44,174 nt of DNA from Firmicutes bacterium UBA2116 (lineage in GTDB: Bacteria; Bacillota; Clostridia; Tissierellales; Sedimentibacteraceae). Made by a program: the position numbers and the translations under genes. The stretch lies in contig DCYG01000018.1 of the NCBI GenBank assembly GCA_002331025.1, forward strand, positions 1-44,174. Direction: 5' to 3'. Below are positions 17,501 through 25,447 of the stretch, in pieces (the stretch's first letter is position 1; every line of letters begins with the position of its first letter). The notes beneath the pieces were generated by a model. It worked only from the letters and a program-made list of their open reading frames with translations, was not told the origin of the DNA and searched no databases.

Positions 17501-17719
17501 CCCTCGTCTCTATTTTTAGAGACGAAGGATACTCGCGGTGCCACTCTAATTATTATACATATGTATAACCACTCGATAAGTTAACGCCTATAACGTCCAA
17601 GGTTGCTGCCCCCGAATACTCCGGAACGGATTCAACAATTCCTTATATCGGCTTACACCAGCCGCCAACTCTCTTGATAAAAATATTGTTTACTGTTTTC
17701 CATCATTGATATTATATCG
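17501..17719 (-). ncRNA. T-box leader of serS
   Basis: The minus-strand leader has the Stem I AGAGAGTTGGCGGCTGGTG region (around 17660-17675), the T-box with TGGCACCGCG (17534-17543) and a terminator stem TCGTCTCT/AGAGACGA followed by GGGTTTTTG. Uncharged tRNA-Ser pairs with the specifier and T-box, freeing the antiterminator. A candidate specifier is UCC (17628-17630) in a GAA-UCC-G context; the T-box assignment is firm, the exact specifier tentative. Confidence 0.93.
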
Positions 17720-17725
17720 ATATTA

Positions 17726-17754
17726 TTTATATTACAACAAAAATGCTTTGTCAA
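17726..17754 (-). promoter_or_regulatory. serS promoter
   Basis: Minus-strand -35 TTGACA (17749-17754), 17-base spacer, -10 TATAAA (17726-17731), just ahead of the T-box leader. It directly abuts the end of the XRE-cupin gene. Confidence 0.8.
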
Positions 17755-17764
17755 GGACTATTTT

Positions 17765-18325
17765 TTAATGAATTGCAGGAGAAATGATGCACAAAGCTTC
17801 CGATTCTCCGTCATGGCTGTTAAAAATCATATGTCCGTTGTTTTCAGGAACACAAATACTGTCTCCTTTTGATAACGTAAAAACCTTATCTCCGATATGA
17901 CATTGTATTTCACCCGACAAAACATAAATACATTCCTGCGCTTCGTTTACTATTACGTTTTCACTTATCCAGCTTTTTGGTTTAAGTTTAAACAAAAATG
18001 CCTCAACCTGAGAATTCTTTTCACCGTTGTTTAAGACAGGTGTAATAAATTCTAATTCTACATTGATGTTTCCAAATTTAACCTTTGTTCTTTCGTTTTC
18101 GGCAATAGTTATGACACTTTTATCGTTATCTTCTGAAAACAAAACCGACAGCGGTATTTCTAATGCATCAGCCAATCTTTTCAGAACAGAAAGTGAAGGA
18201 GATATTAAATCTCTTTCTATTTGTGATATATAACCGGATGTTACATTAATTTTTTCTGATAGTTCCACGATTGTTAAATTTTTGCTTTTCCTGATACTTC
18301 TAATCTTCTCTCCAACCAATTTCAT
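17765..18325 (-). CDS. XRE-family regulator with C-terminal cupin domain
   Basis: A 186-residue regulator. Residues about 8-62 are a helix-turn-helix (LTIVELSEKINVTSGYISQIER). Residues about 115-184 are a small cupin barrel (ECIYVLSGEIQCHIGDKVF, GDSICVPENNGHMIFN) that in relatives binds a small ligand; such proteins often control polyamine, amino-acid or sugar genes, sometimes themselves. It is divergent from the helD-like gene, so that gene is a possible target. The start ATG lies near GATGAGGGG. Confidence 0.88.
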   Translation of the reverse strand: MKLVGEKIRSIRKSKNLTIVELSEKINVTSGYISQIERDLISPSLSVLKRLADALEIPLSVLFSEDNDKSVITIAENERTKVKFGNINVELEFITPVLNNGEKNSQVEAFLFKLKPKSWISENVIVNEAQECIYVLSGEIQCHIGDKVFTLSKGDSICVPENNGHMIFNSHDGESEALCIISPAIH

Positions 18326-18353
18326 CCCCTCATCCCATTAATACTCTACTTAT

Positions 18354-18381
18354 ATTATACACAAAAAAATAATTATGTCAC
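18354..18381 (-). promoter_or_regulatory. Promoter of the XRE-cupin regulator
   Basis: Minus-strand -35 GTGACA (18376-18381), 16-base spacer, -10 TATAAT (18354-18359), 29 bases from the gene start. The rest of the 242-base divergent region is AT-rich; several TATAAT-like boxes (about 18500-18520) could serve the plus-strand helicase gene but none has a clear -35. Confidence 0.6.
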
Positions 18382-18567
18382 TAAAATGTTTACAAAATTT
18401 GAAAAAGATTGTAAAATAGTAGACTTATTCTTTTTGTAATTTTGTGTGTTTTAAAGTTTATTCCTCATTGCTGGTGTATTTTTATTTTTCTTTTCATATA
18501 ATGCATATTATGTTATAATAATCTATTAATTATATAAATTCGTCATAGTGTTAAAGGGGTTTTCATA

Positions 18568-20805
18568 ATGGAATATAGTGAAAAATATATAGAGGAAAAT
18601 AATTATTTAAATGAAGTTATACATCTGTTAAGTTATTATCTAAGCATCGATACTGAAAAATTAGCAGAACAAAAATCAGATTTGATAGAAGCAAGAAAAG
18701 AAATGTGGGAGAATACTACTCATACTTCTGCTGATTTTGATAAGCTGACCGATTTAAATCAGTATTTAAGTGCATTGCAGCTGCAAACCTTAAGCTATAC
18801 AGAGCTTGAGAAGCGTATTGCAAAGCATGAAAGGATGCTTAGTAATCCATATTTTGCAAGGATTGATTTTACCGAAGAGGGATACGATGACACCGAAAAA
18901 ATTTATATAGGACTTTTTAATTTAATGGATGATGAAACCCATGACATTAAAGTCTTTGATTGGCGTGCACCTATTTCAAGCTTGTATTATCGGTCAGAAA
19001 TCGGTCCCGTAGAATATAAGGCACCTTCAGGAAAAATAAGAGGAATCATTTCTTTAAAAAGACAATATAAAATTACTAAAGGCGTGTTGGAATATTTCTT
19101 TGACAGTAACGTTAATATTGTTGATGAAATGCTTATGGAAGCATTATCAAAAAATATGACCTCAAAAATGAAAACAATCGTTGAAACTATACAAAAACAA
19201 CAGGATCTTATAATTCGTGACTTGAAAAATGATTTACTTGTTGTTCAAGGAGTTGCAGGAAGCGGAAAAACCTCTGTGGCTCTTCATAGAATAGCCTTTT
19301 TGTTATATCAGGGTCTTAATATGAAATTAAGCTCAAACAATGTAATCATAATATCACCTAACACATTATTTTCTAAATATATATCCAATGTACTACCGGA
19401 GCTGGGTGAAGAAAATATACGAGAATTTACCTTTGAAAATATATTTAATAAGCTTTTTGAAAACAATTTATCTGTGAAAACGAAAAGCGAAAACTTTGAA
19501 AATATTATCTGTTCAGAAACCGAGAAAAAAAGAAATTTTCTAAGATCATATGATGAGTTTAAAGGGTCTTATGATTTCATGAAAATTATTGATAGGTTTA
19601 TTTACTACTTTGAACATAAATTGATACCTTTTGAAGATGTTTACTTTAACGGTGAAATAATTGAGAACAAACAACTCATTAAAGCTTTTTTATTAAGCGG
19701 AAAGTTAAATATGTCTACTTCCAAAAAATTAAAAATCATCGAAAACAGAATAATGGATAAGGTTCGTGACCATAAAAACAACCGAAGAGAAAAAATAGAA
19801 AAGGCAGTAAGCGAATCCAACGGGCATGAGTTTGAAATTAAAAGCTTTACCAGAGTTCTGGCAGCTAAGGAAACCAATTCCTTAATCGAACGAATTCATA
19901 AATTTACCGAATTTAACAGCTATGAGCTGTATAAGAAGCTATTCAATGATAAGGATTTATTTAAAACTCTTGGCAAAGGCTTGAATCTTCCGGAAAACAT
20001 TGATGAAATAATTGATTATACCTATAGGGAAATTAATGATCCATACAACATACCTTATTCTGACGGAATTGCTTTAATGTATCTTAAAATAAAAGCTGAA
20101 GGCGTTGATACATTCAGTGACATAAAGCAGGTTATTGTCGATGAGGCACAGGATTATTATCCAATGCATTACTGTGTGCTGAAAATGTTGTTCAGAGAGG
20201 CAAGATTTACAATTGTTGGCGATGTTAATCAATCTATTGAAAAGAAAAGTGATTTATCCTTCTATGATGAAATTATTTCAATATTTAATTTCGAAAAAAG
20301 CAGCAAAATTTATTTAAATAAAAGCTACAGAAACTCATATGAAATAAGCAAATTCAGCGAGAAACTGTTAGAAGAGAAAAGCATTGATACCGAGTATTTT
20401 AAAAGAAATGAAGAAAAACCCGAAATAATTTGCGAAAAGACTTCCGAAAACCTAGATAACAGAATTGTTGAGGATATTAGTAAGTATAAAACACAGGGAT
20501 ACAATTCTATCGCGGTCATATGCAAAAATAGAGAGGATGCTTCTGATTTATTCTTCAGATTGAAAAGCAAAATCGATATTAAGCTTGTTGATTACGTAGG
20601 AGAACAAAATTTAACCGGTGTTATAATAGTCCCTATTTATTTAGCAAAAGGATTAGAGTTTGATGCTGTAATGATATATGAAGCAAACGATAAAAATTAC
20701 AACAACATATTTGATAAAAAGCTATTGTACGTAGCATCAACAAGAGCACTTCACAGATTGTCATTATATTATACGGGAAAGGTAAGTAAATATTTAAAAC
20801 AATAA
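18568..20805 (+). CDS. helD: HelD-like UvrD-family helicase
   Basis: A 745-residue superfamily 1 ATPase. An N-terminal coiled-coil region (about 1-80) precedes the HelD-specific segment with FDWRAPISSLYY. Walker A GVAGSGKTS lies near residue 230, Walker B with IVDEAQDYYP near 525, and the C-terminal motor has KSYRNSYEIS and LYVASTRALHRL. Firmicutes HelD proteins bind RNA polymerase and use ATP to strip it from DNA and release stalled complexes; a DNA repair helicase role is the alternative. AAAGGGG ribosome site. Single gene, divergent from the XRE-cupin gene. Confidence 0.9.
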   Translation: MEYSEKYIEENNYLNEVIHLLSYYLSIDTEKLAEQKSDLIEARKEMWENTTHTSADFDKLTDLNQYLSALQLQTLSYTELEKRIAKHERMLSNPYFARIDFTEEGYDDTEKIYIGLFNLMDDETHDIKVFDWRAPISSLYYRSEIGPVEYKAPSGKIRGIISLKRQYKITKGVLEYFFDSNVNIVDEMLMEALSKNMTSKMKTIVETIQKQQDLIIRDLKNDLLVVQGVAGSGKTSVALHRIAFLLYQGLNMKLSSNNVIIISPNTLFSKYISNVLPELGEENIREFTFENIFNKLFENNLSVKTKSENFENIICSETEKKRNFLRSYDEFKGSYDFMKIIDRFIYYFEHKLIPFEDVYFNGEIIENKQLIKAFLLSGKLNMSTSKKLKIIENRIMDKVRDHKNNRREKIEKAVSESNGHEFEIKSFTRVLAAKETNSLIERIHKFTEFNSYELYKKLFNDKDLFKTLGKGLNLPENIDEIIDYTYREINDPYNIPYSDGIALMYLKIKAEGVDTFSDIKQVIVDEAQDYYPMHYCVLKMLFREARFTIVGDVNQSIEKKSDLSFYDEIISIFNFEKSSKIYLNKSYRNSYEISKFSEKLLEEKSIDTEYFKRNEEKPEIICEKTSENLDNRIVEDISKYKTQGYNSIAVICKNREDASDLFFRLKSKIDIKLVDYVGEQNLTGVIIVPIYLAKGLEFDAVMIYEANDKNYNNIFDKKLLYVASTRALHRLSLYYTGKVSKYLKQ

Positions 20806-20824
20806 CTGCCGTTCAATCTATTAC

Positions 20825-20853
20825 TTGATAAGCACTCAAAAAGAAAGTATAAT
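20825..20853 (+). promoter_or_regulatory. Bacterioferritin promoter
   Basis: Plus-strand -35 TTGATA (20825-20830), 17-base spacer, -10 TATAAT (20848-20853). The -10 lies inside a 17-base palindrome (20847-20863), suggesting repression. Confidence 0.75.
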
Positions 20854-20863
20854 ATTATTATAC
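20847..20863. promoter_or_regulatory. Palindromic candidate operator of bfr
   Basis: GTATAATA-T-TATTATAC is a perfect 8-1-8 inverted repeat covering the -10. It resembles Fur/PerR-type ATAAT/ATTAT boxes, but the half-site phase (7-3-7 for ATAAT...ATTAT) differs from the classical 7-1-7, so the regulator is unsure. Confidence 0.45.
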
Positions 20864-20896
20864 AACATTAAAAAAACATATTGAGGAGTTATTGAT

Positions 20897-21364
20897 ATGA
20901 AGGGAAATCCAAAACTGATTGACACCTTGAATTTTTTGCTTGCTGATGAGTTGACCGCAATTAACCAGTATATTGTTCATGCTGAAATGTGTGAGGATTG
21001 GGGCTATAGCAAGCTACACCACAGCTTTGAAAAGAGATCAATTGATGAAATGAAGCACGCTGAAAAATTGATTGGAAGAATACTCTTCCTCGGAGGAACA
21101 CCTATCGTCAGCAATCTGAACAATATTCACATCGGCGATGAAGTTCCCAAGCAGATAGAAAATGATCGCGTTGCTGAGGTCGGTGCAATCGAGGCATATA
21201 ATAATGCCATTGCTCTTGCAGGCGAACTTCGGGATTATGCCACAAGAGATATCCTCATACAAATTCTGAACGATGAAGACCGTCACATGGATGAAATTGA
21301 GGAATTACAAGATCAAATTGAGCAAATGACACTTCCTATTTTCCTGACAACTCAGGTAGGTTAG
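20897..21364 (+). CDS. bfr: Bacterioferritin
   Basis: A 155-residue iron storage and detoxification protein that assembles as a 24-mer shell. All ferroxidase ligands sit at the standard Bfr numbers: Glu18, Glu51, His54, Glu94, Glu127 and His130. Met52, the axial haem ligand between subunits, is present, which separates it from plain ferritins. The four-helix bundle is complete and the length usual. GAGGAG ribosome site. The gene uses CGC/CGT/CGG arginine and GGC codons more often than its neighbours, a weak hint of acquisition. Single gene with own promoter and terminator. Confidence 0.95.
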   Translation: MKGNPKLIDTLNFLLADELTAINQYIVHAEMCEDWGYSKLHHSFEKRSIDEMKHAEKLIGRILFLGGTPIVSNLNNIHIGDEVPKQIENDRVAEVGAIEAYNNAIALAGELRDYATRDILIQILNDEDRHMDEIEELQDQIEQMTLPIFLTTQVG

Positions 21365-21384
21365 TATTTACAAATTACATACAT

Positions 21385-21438
21385 AGAAGAAACACCCCAA
21401 TGCTTTGTATATTTCAAGAGCATTGGGGTGTTTCTTCT
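21385..21438. terminator. Bidirectional terminator between bfr and tRNA-Gly
   Basis: AGAAGAAACACCCCAATGCT and its exact inverted copy ending GGGGTGTTTCTTCT form a 20-pair stem with a 14-base loop. T-runs at the ends let it stop bfr (+) and the tRNA transcript (-). Confidence 0.9.
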
Positions 21439-21468
21439 TATTATCAATGCTGCAAAAGCAGTTGTCGA

Positions 21469-21539
21469 AGCGGGTGATGGGAATCGAACCCACACAGCCG
21501 GCTTGGGAAGCCGGAACTCTGCCACTAAGCTACACCCGC
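21469..21539 (-). tRNA. tRNA-Gly(CCC)
   Basis: Minus-strand cloverleaf: acceptor GCGGGTG/CACCCGC, anticodon stem CCGGC/GCCGG with loop TTCCCAA (anticodon CCC, reading GGG), T loop GTTCGATTC, discriminator T. CCA is not encoded. It is three bases downstream of tRNA-Thr, so the two are probably processed from one transcript. Confidence 0.95.
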
Positions 21540-21542
21540 ATA

Positions 21543-21615
21543 AGCTACTGAGCGGATTTGAACCGCTGACCTACTGATTACGAATCAGTTGCGCTACCAG
21601 CTGCGCCACAGTAGC
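21543..21615 (-). tRNA. tRNA-Thr(CGT)
   Basis: Minus-strand cloverleaf: acceptor GCTACTG/CAGTAGC, anticodon stem ACTGA/TCAGT with loop TTCGTAA (anticodon CGT, reading ACG), T arm GCGGTTCAAATCCGC, discriminator T, no encoded CCA. First of a Thr-Gly pair. Confidence 0.95.
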
Positions 21616-21815
21616 ACATTAAATATGCTATAATAAGAATTTAATACTTTTTTTGTTATTTGTAAACAATTATTTTGTGCTTTAATATACAAAAACAATT
21701 TTATATTTCATCATTCCGGTGAGAGAATCTATTATTGCCAAGGAAATAGTAGGTAACACACTATTAATCTGTACATATATTATAGTATATAAATTTTATA
21801 TTAAGGAGTGTATAT
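21616..21815. other. Non-coding spacer between tRNA-Thr and the small Tyr-rich gene
   Basis: An AT-rich 200-base stretch carrying divergent promoters. For the tRNA pair, the minus strand has TTTACA/TTGTTT-like -35 choices and TATTAA or TATTAT boxes; none is decisive. For the small gene, TATTATAG/TATATAA boxes lie at about 21776-21792. The segment 21710-21760 looks mildly structured but matches no riboswitch I know. Confidence 0.4.
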
Positions 21816-22097
21816 ATGAACAACGATTACAACAATAATCCTCATATTTATGAAGAAGCAGAAGAATTTAACATGAATGATAATATGGATATGTATGATG
21901 TATATAACACAAGATTTAATAATAACAGACGATATATGGATGATTATTACGGAAGATATGATGACATGTACAGATATGACCGGAGATATGATAGAAGGTA
22001 TGACAGAAACAGATATTATCAATATCCGTATTGTGACAGATACGGCAGATGTGAGAATCCAATCTGGTGGTTATTTTGGCCTTTCTTCTTCCAATAA
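21816..22097 (+). CDS. Small Tyr/Arg/Asp/Asn-rich protein with aromatic tail, unknown function
   Basis: A 93-residue protein not recognised as any family. About 17 residues are Tyr. The middle (about 35-70) is built of degenerate RRYDxxYDR units, the N-terminus is Asn/Glu/Asp-rich, two cysteines sit near 73 and 79, and the end is WWLFWPFFFQ, a strongly aromatic patch. The ribosome site is AAGGAGTG nine bases from ATG. Such Tyr-rich small proteins occur among spore coat or cell-surface cross-linked proteins, but that is a guess. It is free-standing; a longer overlapping frame on either strand shows no protein-like features. Confidence 0.65.
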   Translation: MNNDYNNNPHIYEEAEEFNMNDNMDMYDVYNTRFNNNRRYMDDYYGRYDDMYRYDRRYDRRYDRNRYYQYPYCDRYGRCENPIWWLFWPFFFQ

Positions 22098-22130
22098 AAA
22101 CAATTGATTAGCAATTGGTAAAAATAAGGT

Positions 22131-22192
22131 GAGATTCCTCACTGCATTCGGAATGACACGATTTTGTCATCCTGAGCATAGCGAAGGATCTC
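22131..22192. repeat. Family B foldback repeat
   Basis: GAGATTCCTC...GAATGACA and TGTCATCCTGAGC...GGATCTC form imperfect inverted arms of about 28 bases. Related copies are at 4101-4169 and, split, at 29886-30076. It lies between the small Tyr-rich gene (+) and pyrE (-) and could end both transcripts. Confidence 0.75.
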
Positions 22193-22228
22193 CCTTAAAA
22201 TTCGTGTAACTCTATTGCCAATCCATCA

Positions 22229-22792
22229 TCAGAACTTTCTGCTGCCCGGTTTTATCGGTTTTGAGCCGTCACTGCAAAGCGGACAATTATCCGGCTCGTA
22301 GGTTTCAAATTCCAATTCTGTTGCACTGTATATCGGTAATGAAATCCGGCTTGATTTTCGGTCAACTACACATCCGATTCCAACAACTTCTCCACCTAAT
22401 CTTTCGAGTACCTCTGCTGTTTCCATGGATGATTTGCCCGTGGTAACAACATCTTCCATTATTAATATTCTTTCTCCGGGATGTATTTCAAAACCACGTC
22501 GAAGAGTCATTACATTGTTTTCTCTTTCGGTAAATACGGCTTTTATGCCTAATTGTCTTCCAAGCTCATAGGCAGCTGTTATTCCGCCCATAGCAGGACC
22601 TACTATTACGTCTAAATTTAAGTCCTTAACTTTTTCAGCTACTAATGATATAACTTTTTCCGACTTGTCAGGATATTGCAAAAGCTTTGCACATTGGCAA
22701 TACCTGTTGCTGTGCTTTCCTGATGATAATAAAAAATGACCTTCCAATAATGCTCCGCATTCCTTTAATATTTCAACCACATCTATACTCAT
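22229..22792 (-). CDS. pyrE: Orotate phosphoribosyltransferase
   Basis: A 187-residue enzyme that joins orotate and PRPP to give OMP in UMP synthesis. The PRPP site ERILIMEDVVTTGKS is clear and the N-terminal SGKHSNRY and GPAMGGI blocks fit the family. The C-terminus ends with a Cys pair region (NCPLCSDG), common in clostridial PyrE. ATG 22792 follows GGAGG; the frame opening at 22804 contains that ribosome site and is not the start. Last gene of pyrBIFKDE, 14 bases after pyrD. Confidence 0.95.
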   Translation of the reverse strand: MSIDVVEILKECGALLEGHFLLSSGKHSNRYCQCAKLLQYPDKSEKVISLVAEKVKDLNLDVIVGPAMGGITAAYELGRQLGIKAVFTERENNVMTLRRGFEIHPGERILIMEDVVTTGKSSMETAEVLERLGGEVVGIGCVVDRKSSRISLPIYSATELEFETYEPDNCPLCSDGSKPIKPGSRKF

Positions 22793-22806
22793 ATTATCCT
22801 CCATCG

Positions 22807-23709
22807 CTATACTATGCCTCTTATTTCATCAAGTGAATCAATACCTTCTCTGTCCATGAATTCTTTTAATCCGTCAATAATGTCTATGGCAACATCCGGC
22901 TTTATAAAATTAGCTGTTCCTATTTGCACTAAGGTCGCACCTGCCATTATAAATTCTATAACATCCTGAGCAGCCATTATGCCCCCCAATCCACATACAG
23001 GAATTTTCACACTTTTAGCCGCTTCATGAACCATCCTCAGTGCTATGGGTTTTACGCACGGTCCTGACAAACCGGCATAAACATTATCAAACACCGGTCT
23101 TCTTTTTTTAATATCAATCGCCATGGCCTGAATCGTATTAATCAGCGAAATGCCATCTGCTCCTGCTTCTTCACAAGCAATTGCCATTTCAGAAATGCTT
23201 TCCGCATTAGGAGATAATTTAACCATTAAGGGTTTTTTGCAAATTCTTTTTACTTTTGATACTATATTATAGGCAACTGATGATTTCACTCCGAATGCCA
23301 TGCCTCCCGTTTTTACGTTGGGGCATGAAATATTTAATTCTATTAAATCTACATCTGATTCGTTTAATTTATATATTCCTTCAAAATAATCTTCCTCGCA
23401 ATGACCTCCTAGGTTTGCAACAATTATGGTATTATAGCTTTTCATCCTTGGGAGCTCATGCTTTATAAAATTATCCACTCCCGGGTTTTGCAGTCCAATA
23501 CTGTTTATCATACCCATGGGAGTTTCCCATATCCGTATACCGCTGTTGCCTTGCCTTTCACGAAAAGTAAGCCCCTTGCTGCAAATTCCTCCAAGCTTTG
23601 ATAAATCATAGATTTCTGAAAACTCTTCACCAAATCCAAATGTTCCGGAAGCGGTTAAAACAGGATTTTTGAATTCCAACCCCATTGCATTTGTTATTAG
23701 CTTTGCCAT
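22807..23709 (-). CDS. pyrD: Dihydroorotate dehydrogenase B, catalytic subunit
   Basis: A 300-residue FMN flavoprotein that oxidises dihydroorotate. Class 1B features are the catalytic Cys in ELNISCPNVKTGG and the phosphate-binding C-terminal part (GLGGIMAAQDVIEFIMAGA). It works with PyrK, encoded immediately upstream (one base between stop and start), to pass electrons to NAD+. GAGGTG ribosome site. Confidence 0.95.
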   Translation of the reverse strand: MAKLITNAMGLEFKNPVLTASGTFGFGEEFSEIYDLSKLGGICSKGLTFRERQGNSGIRIWETPMGMINSIGLQNPGVDNFIKHELPRMKSYNTIIVANLGGHCEEDYFEGIYKLNESDVDLIELNISCPNVKTGGMAFGVKSSVAYNIVSKVKRICKKPLMVKLSPNAESISEMAIACEEAGADGISLINTIQAMAIDIKKRRPVFDNVYAGLSGPCVKPIALRMVHEAAKSVKIPVCGLGGIMAAQDVIEFIMAGATLVQIGTANFIKPDVAIDIIDGLKEFMDREGIDSLDEIRGIV

Positions 23710-23710
23710 A

Positions 23711-24436
23711 TTAACACCTCAATTCGTCTGCCGAAAAAACGGGCCCATCCTTGCATGCCCTTTTATATCCATCCTTTGTTTCAACCGTGCATCCAAGACA
23801 TACACCCATGCCGCATGCCATCCTTCTTTCTAAAGAAACAAAGCATTTGACATTATGTTCTCTGCAGCTTTCAATTATTTTGTTCATCATTATTTCGGGA
23901 CCGCACGTAACGACTGCATCGTAATTATTGTAGTCGATGAAATCCGTAACGAAGCCTTTTTCACCTATACATCCGTCTTCGGTACACACAACCGTATTAC
24001 CCGCATATTTTTTAAATGAATCATCCATGTATACATCATCTTTGTACCCCAAATAAACATCGGCATTTTTTCCCAACACCTTCGAAAGATACAGCAACGG
24101 TGCTGCACCTATACCACCGCCTATTATAGCTGTCTTGCACTTCAGTTTATTTATGTCAAAGCCGTTTCCAAGAGGTCCGAACAGCTGAATAATATCATTT
24201 TCTCTCATTGTGCTTATTTTTGTAGTGCCTGCGCCTTCAGTCCTGTATAGGAATGTTACCTCATTGTGATTAAAATCATGTACACTTATCGGACGCGGCA
24301 GTAAAAATGAGTTGTCTAAGGTTTTTATCATAAAAAATTGCCCCGGAATTATGTCACCTGTAAACTCAACTTTAAGCTTATATATTCTACTGGAAATTAA
24401 GTTATTTTCTGTTATCCTGCTATTTATAACCTTCAT
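23711..24436 (-). CDS. pyrK: Dihydroorotate dehydrogenase B, electron transfer subunit
   Basis: A 241-residue FAD and [2Fe-2S] protein of the ferredoxin-reductase type. It has the FAD-binding RPISVHD block, the nucleotide-binding GGGIGAAPLLYLS, and the C-terminal cluster cysteines in MACGMGVCLGC plus the later RACKDGPVF. It links PyrD to NAD+. Upstream lies a 90-base gap with a REP-like remnant before pyrF. Confidence 0.95.
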   Translation of the reverse strand: MKVINSRITENNLISSRIYKLKVEFTGDIIPGQFFMIKTLDNSFLLPRPISVHDFNHNEVTFLYRTEGAGTTKISTMRENDIIQLFGPLGNGFDINKLKCKTAIIGGGIGAAPLLYLSKVLGKNADVYLGYKDDVYMDDSFKKYAGNTVVCTEDGCIGEKGFVTDFIDYNNYDAVVTCGPEIMMNKIIESCREHNVKCFVSLERRMACGMGVCLGCTVETKDGYKRACKDGPVFSADELRC

Positions 24437-24451
24437 CTTGCCTCCTTTAAA

Positions 24452-24524
24452 TTTAGGGACATTCCTTTGACGAAATTCCTCCTATCCCCAAAGATTCACC
24501 ATGTAAAAAGAAGTGCGTCCCCCT
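24452..24524. repeat. REP-like remnant in the pyrF-pyrK gap
   Basis: GGGACATTCC...GGAATTTCG-type inverted segments and a closing GTGCGTCCCCC occupy most of the 90-base space between pyrF and pyrK. They resemble ends of RAYT-mobilised palindromes (GGGACATTCC/GGAATGTCCC). No promoter is evident. Confidence 0.45.
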
Positions 24525-24526
24525 TT

Positions 24527-25390
24527 CTATAAATGTGCTCTTATATCGTCTCTCATTCTTATAACTTCATTACGGGCACACACAGCAAATTTTTTTTCTC
24601 CATCGTTCTCTTTTTTATATGCTAAAAGAATTCCTCTTGACGAATTAACTACAGCACCGTTTCCATCAATTAAATATGCTCTTATATCCTCTGCCTTTCC
24701 GCCTTGGGCTCCGTAGCCGGGTATCAATAAAAATGATGTTTTTAATTTTTTTCTGAGTGCTTCGCTTTCTTCGTTATTTGTAGCTCCTACTACCGAACCG
24801 ATTGAACTAAACCCGCAGCTGCCCAAATTTTCTTCAGCAAGCTTTTCTACCATATCAGCAACATTTTCATATAGATTTAATCCGTTTTCATCCTTAATGT
24901 ATTGAAAATCTTTTGCTCCCTGGTTTGAGGTTCTGACAAGAACAAAAATACCCTTTTCATTTTCTTTTATATACTTTAAAAAAGGTTCTATACTGTCGTT
25001 TATACCCATATATGGGCTGAGTGTAACAAAATCCGCCTCAAAGTCGCCGGAGAAATGCCCTGCAGCGTACATTTCCGCTGTCTTTGATATGTCGCCTCTT
25101 TTAATATCCGCAATTGATATTTGCCCTTTTTCTTTTATATATTTTAAGGTGTCCGAATATACTCTTAAGCCGTCTATGCCCATTGCTTCGTAATATGCTA
25201 TCTGCACCTTGTAGCAGGCCGCTAAATCATAGGTTGCATCGATTATCTCTTTGTTGAAATTATATATGCCTTCAGCTTTACTTTTAAATTGCTTTGCATA
25301 TGCTTCAGGAAGATAAGTGTAATCTGTATCTAATCCAATGCAAACATGACCTCTTTCTTTTACATGTTCAAATAACTTGTCGACTATCAT
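24527..25390 (-). CDS. pyrF: Orotidine 5'-phosphate decarboxylase (subfamily 2)
   Basis: A 287-residue enzyme that decarboxylates OMP to UMP. The catalytic block is ADIKRGDISKTAEMYA near residue 90-105; length and motif place it in the longer type 2 family rather than the 230-residue Bacillus type. C-terminal LLIPGYGAQGGKAEDI is the phosphate site. GGAGG ribosome site. Fits the third position of the pyr operon. Confidence 0.94.
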   Translation of the reverse strand: MIVDKLFEHVKERGHVCIGLDTDYTYLPEAYAKQFKSKAEGIYNFNKEIIDATYDLAACYKVQIAYYEAMGIDGLRVYSDTLKYIKEKGQISIADIKRGDISKTAEMYAAGHFSGDFEADFVTLSPYMGINDSIEPFLKYIKENEKGIFVLVRTSNQGAKDFQYIKDENGLNLYENVADMVEKLAEENLGSCGFSSIGSVVGATNNEESEALRKKLKTSFLLIPGYGAQGGKAEDIRAYLIDGNGAVVNSSRGILLAYKKENDGEKKFAVCARNEVIRMRDDIRAHL

Positions 25391-25408
25391 TTTTCCTCCA
25401 TGTTTTTC

Positions 25409-25441
25409 GGGGACGGACCTGAAATGCAGGTTACCGCCCCC
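25409..25441. repeat. Palindrome between pyrI and pyrF
   Basis: GGGGACGGACCTG and CAGGTTACCGCCCCC form a 13-15 base stem around a five-base loop. It belongs to the GGGGACGG...CCGTCCCC class of REP-like sequences. On the minus strand it is followed only by GAAAAAC, so it is a pause, processing or mRNA-stability element rather than a full terminator. Confidence 0.6.
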
Positions 25442-25447
25442 AACTTT

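Noticed and set aside
21710..21765. Possible riboswitch before the small Tyr-rich gene
   Set aside because: The stretch has GGTGAGAG and AAGGAAA-like words but no helices or conserved cores matching a known riboswitch class, and no terminator.
21801..22022. Minus-strand Ile/Val/His-rich frame opposite the small Tyr-rich gene
   Set aside because: Its odd composition is the complement of the Tyr/Asp codons of the plus-strand gene, which has the proper ribosome site.
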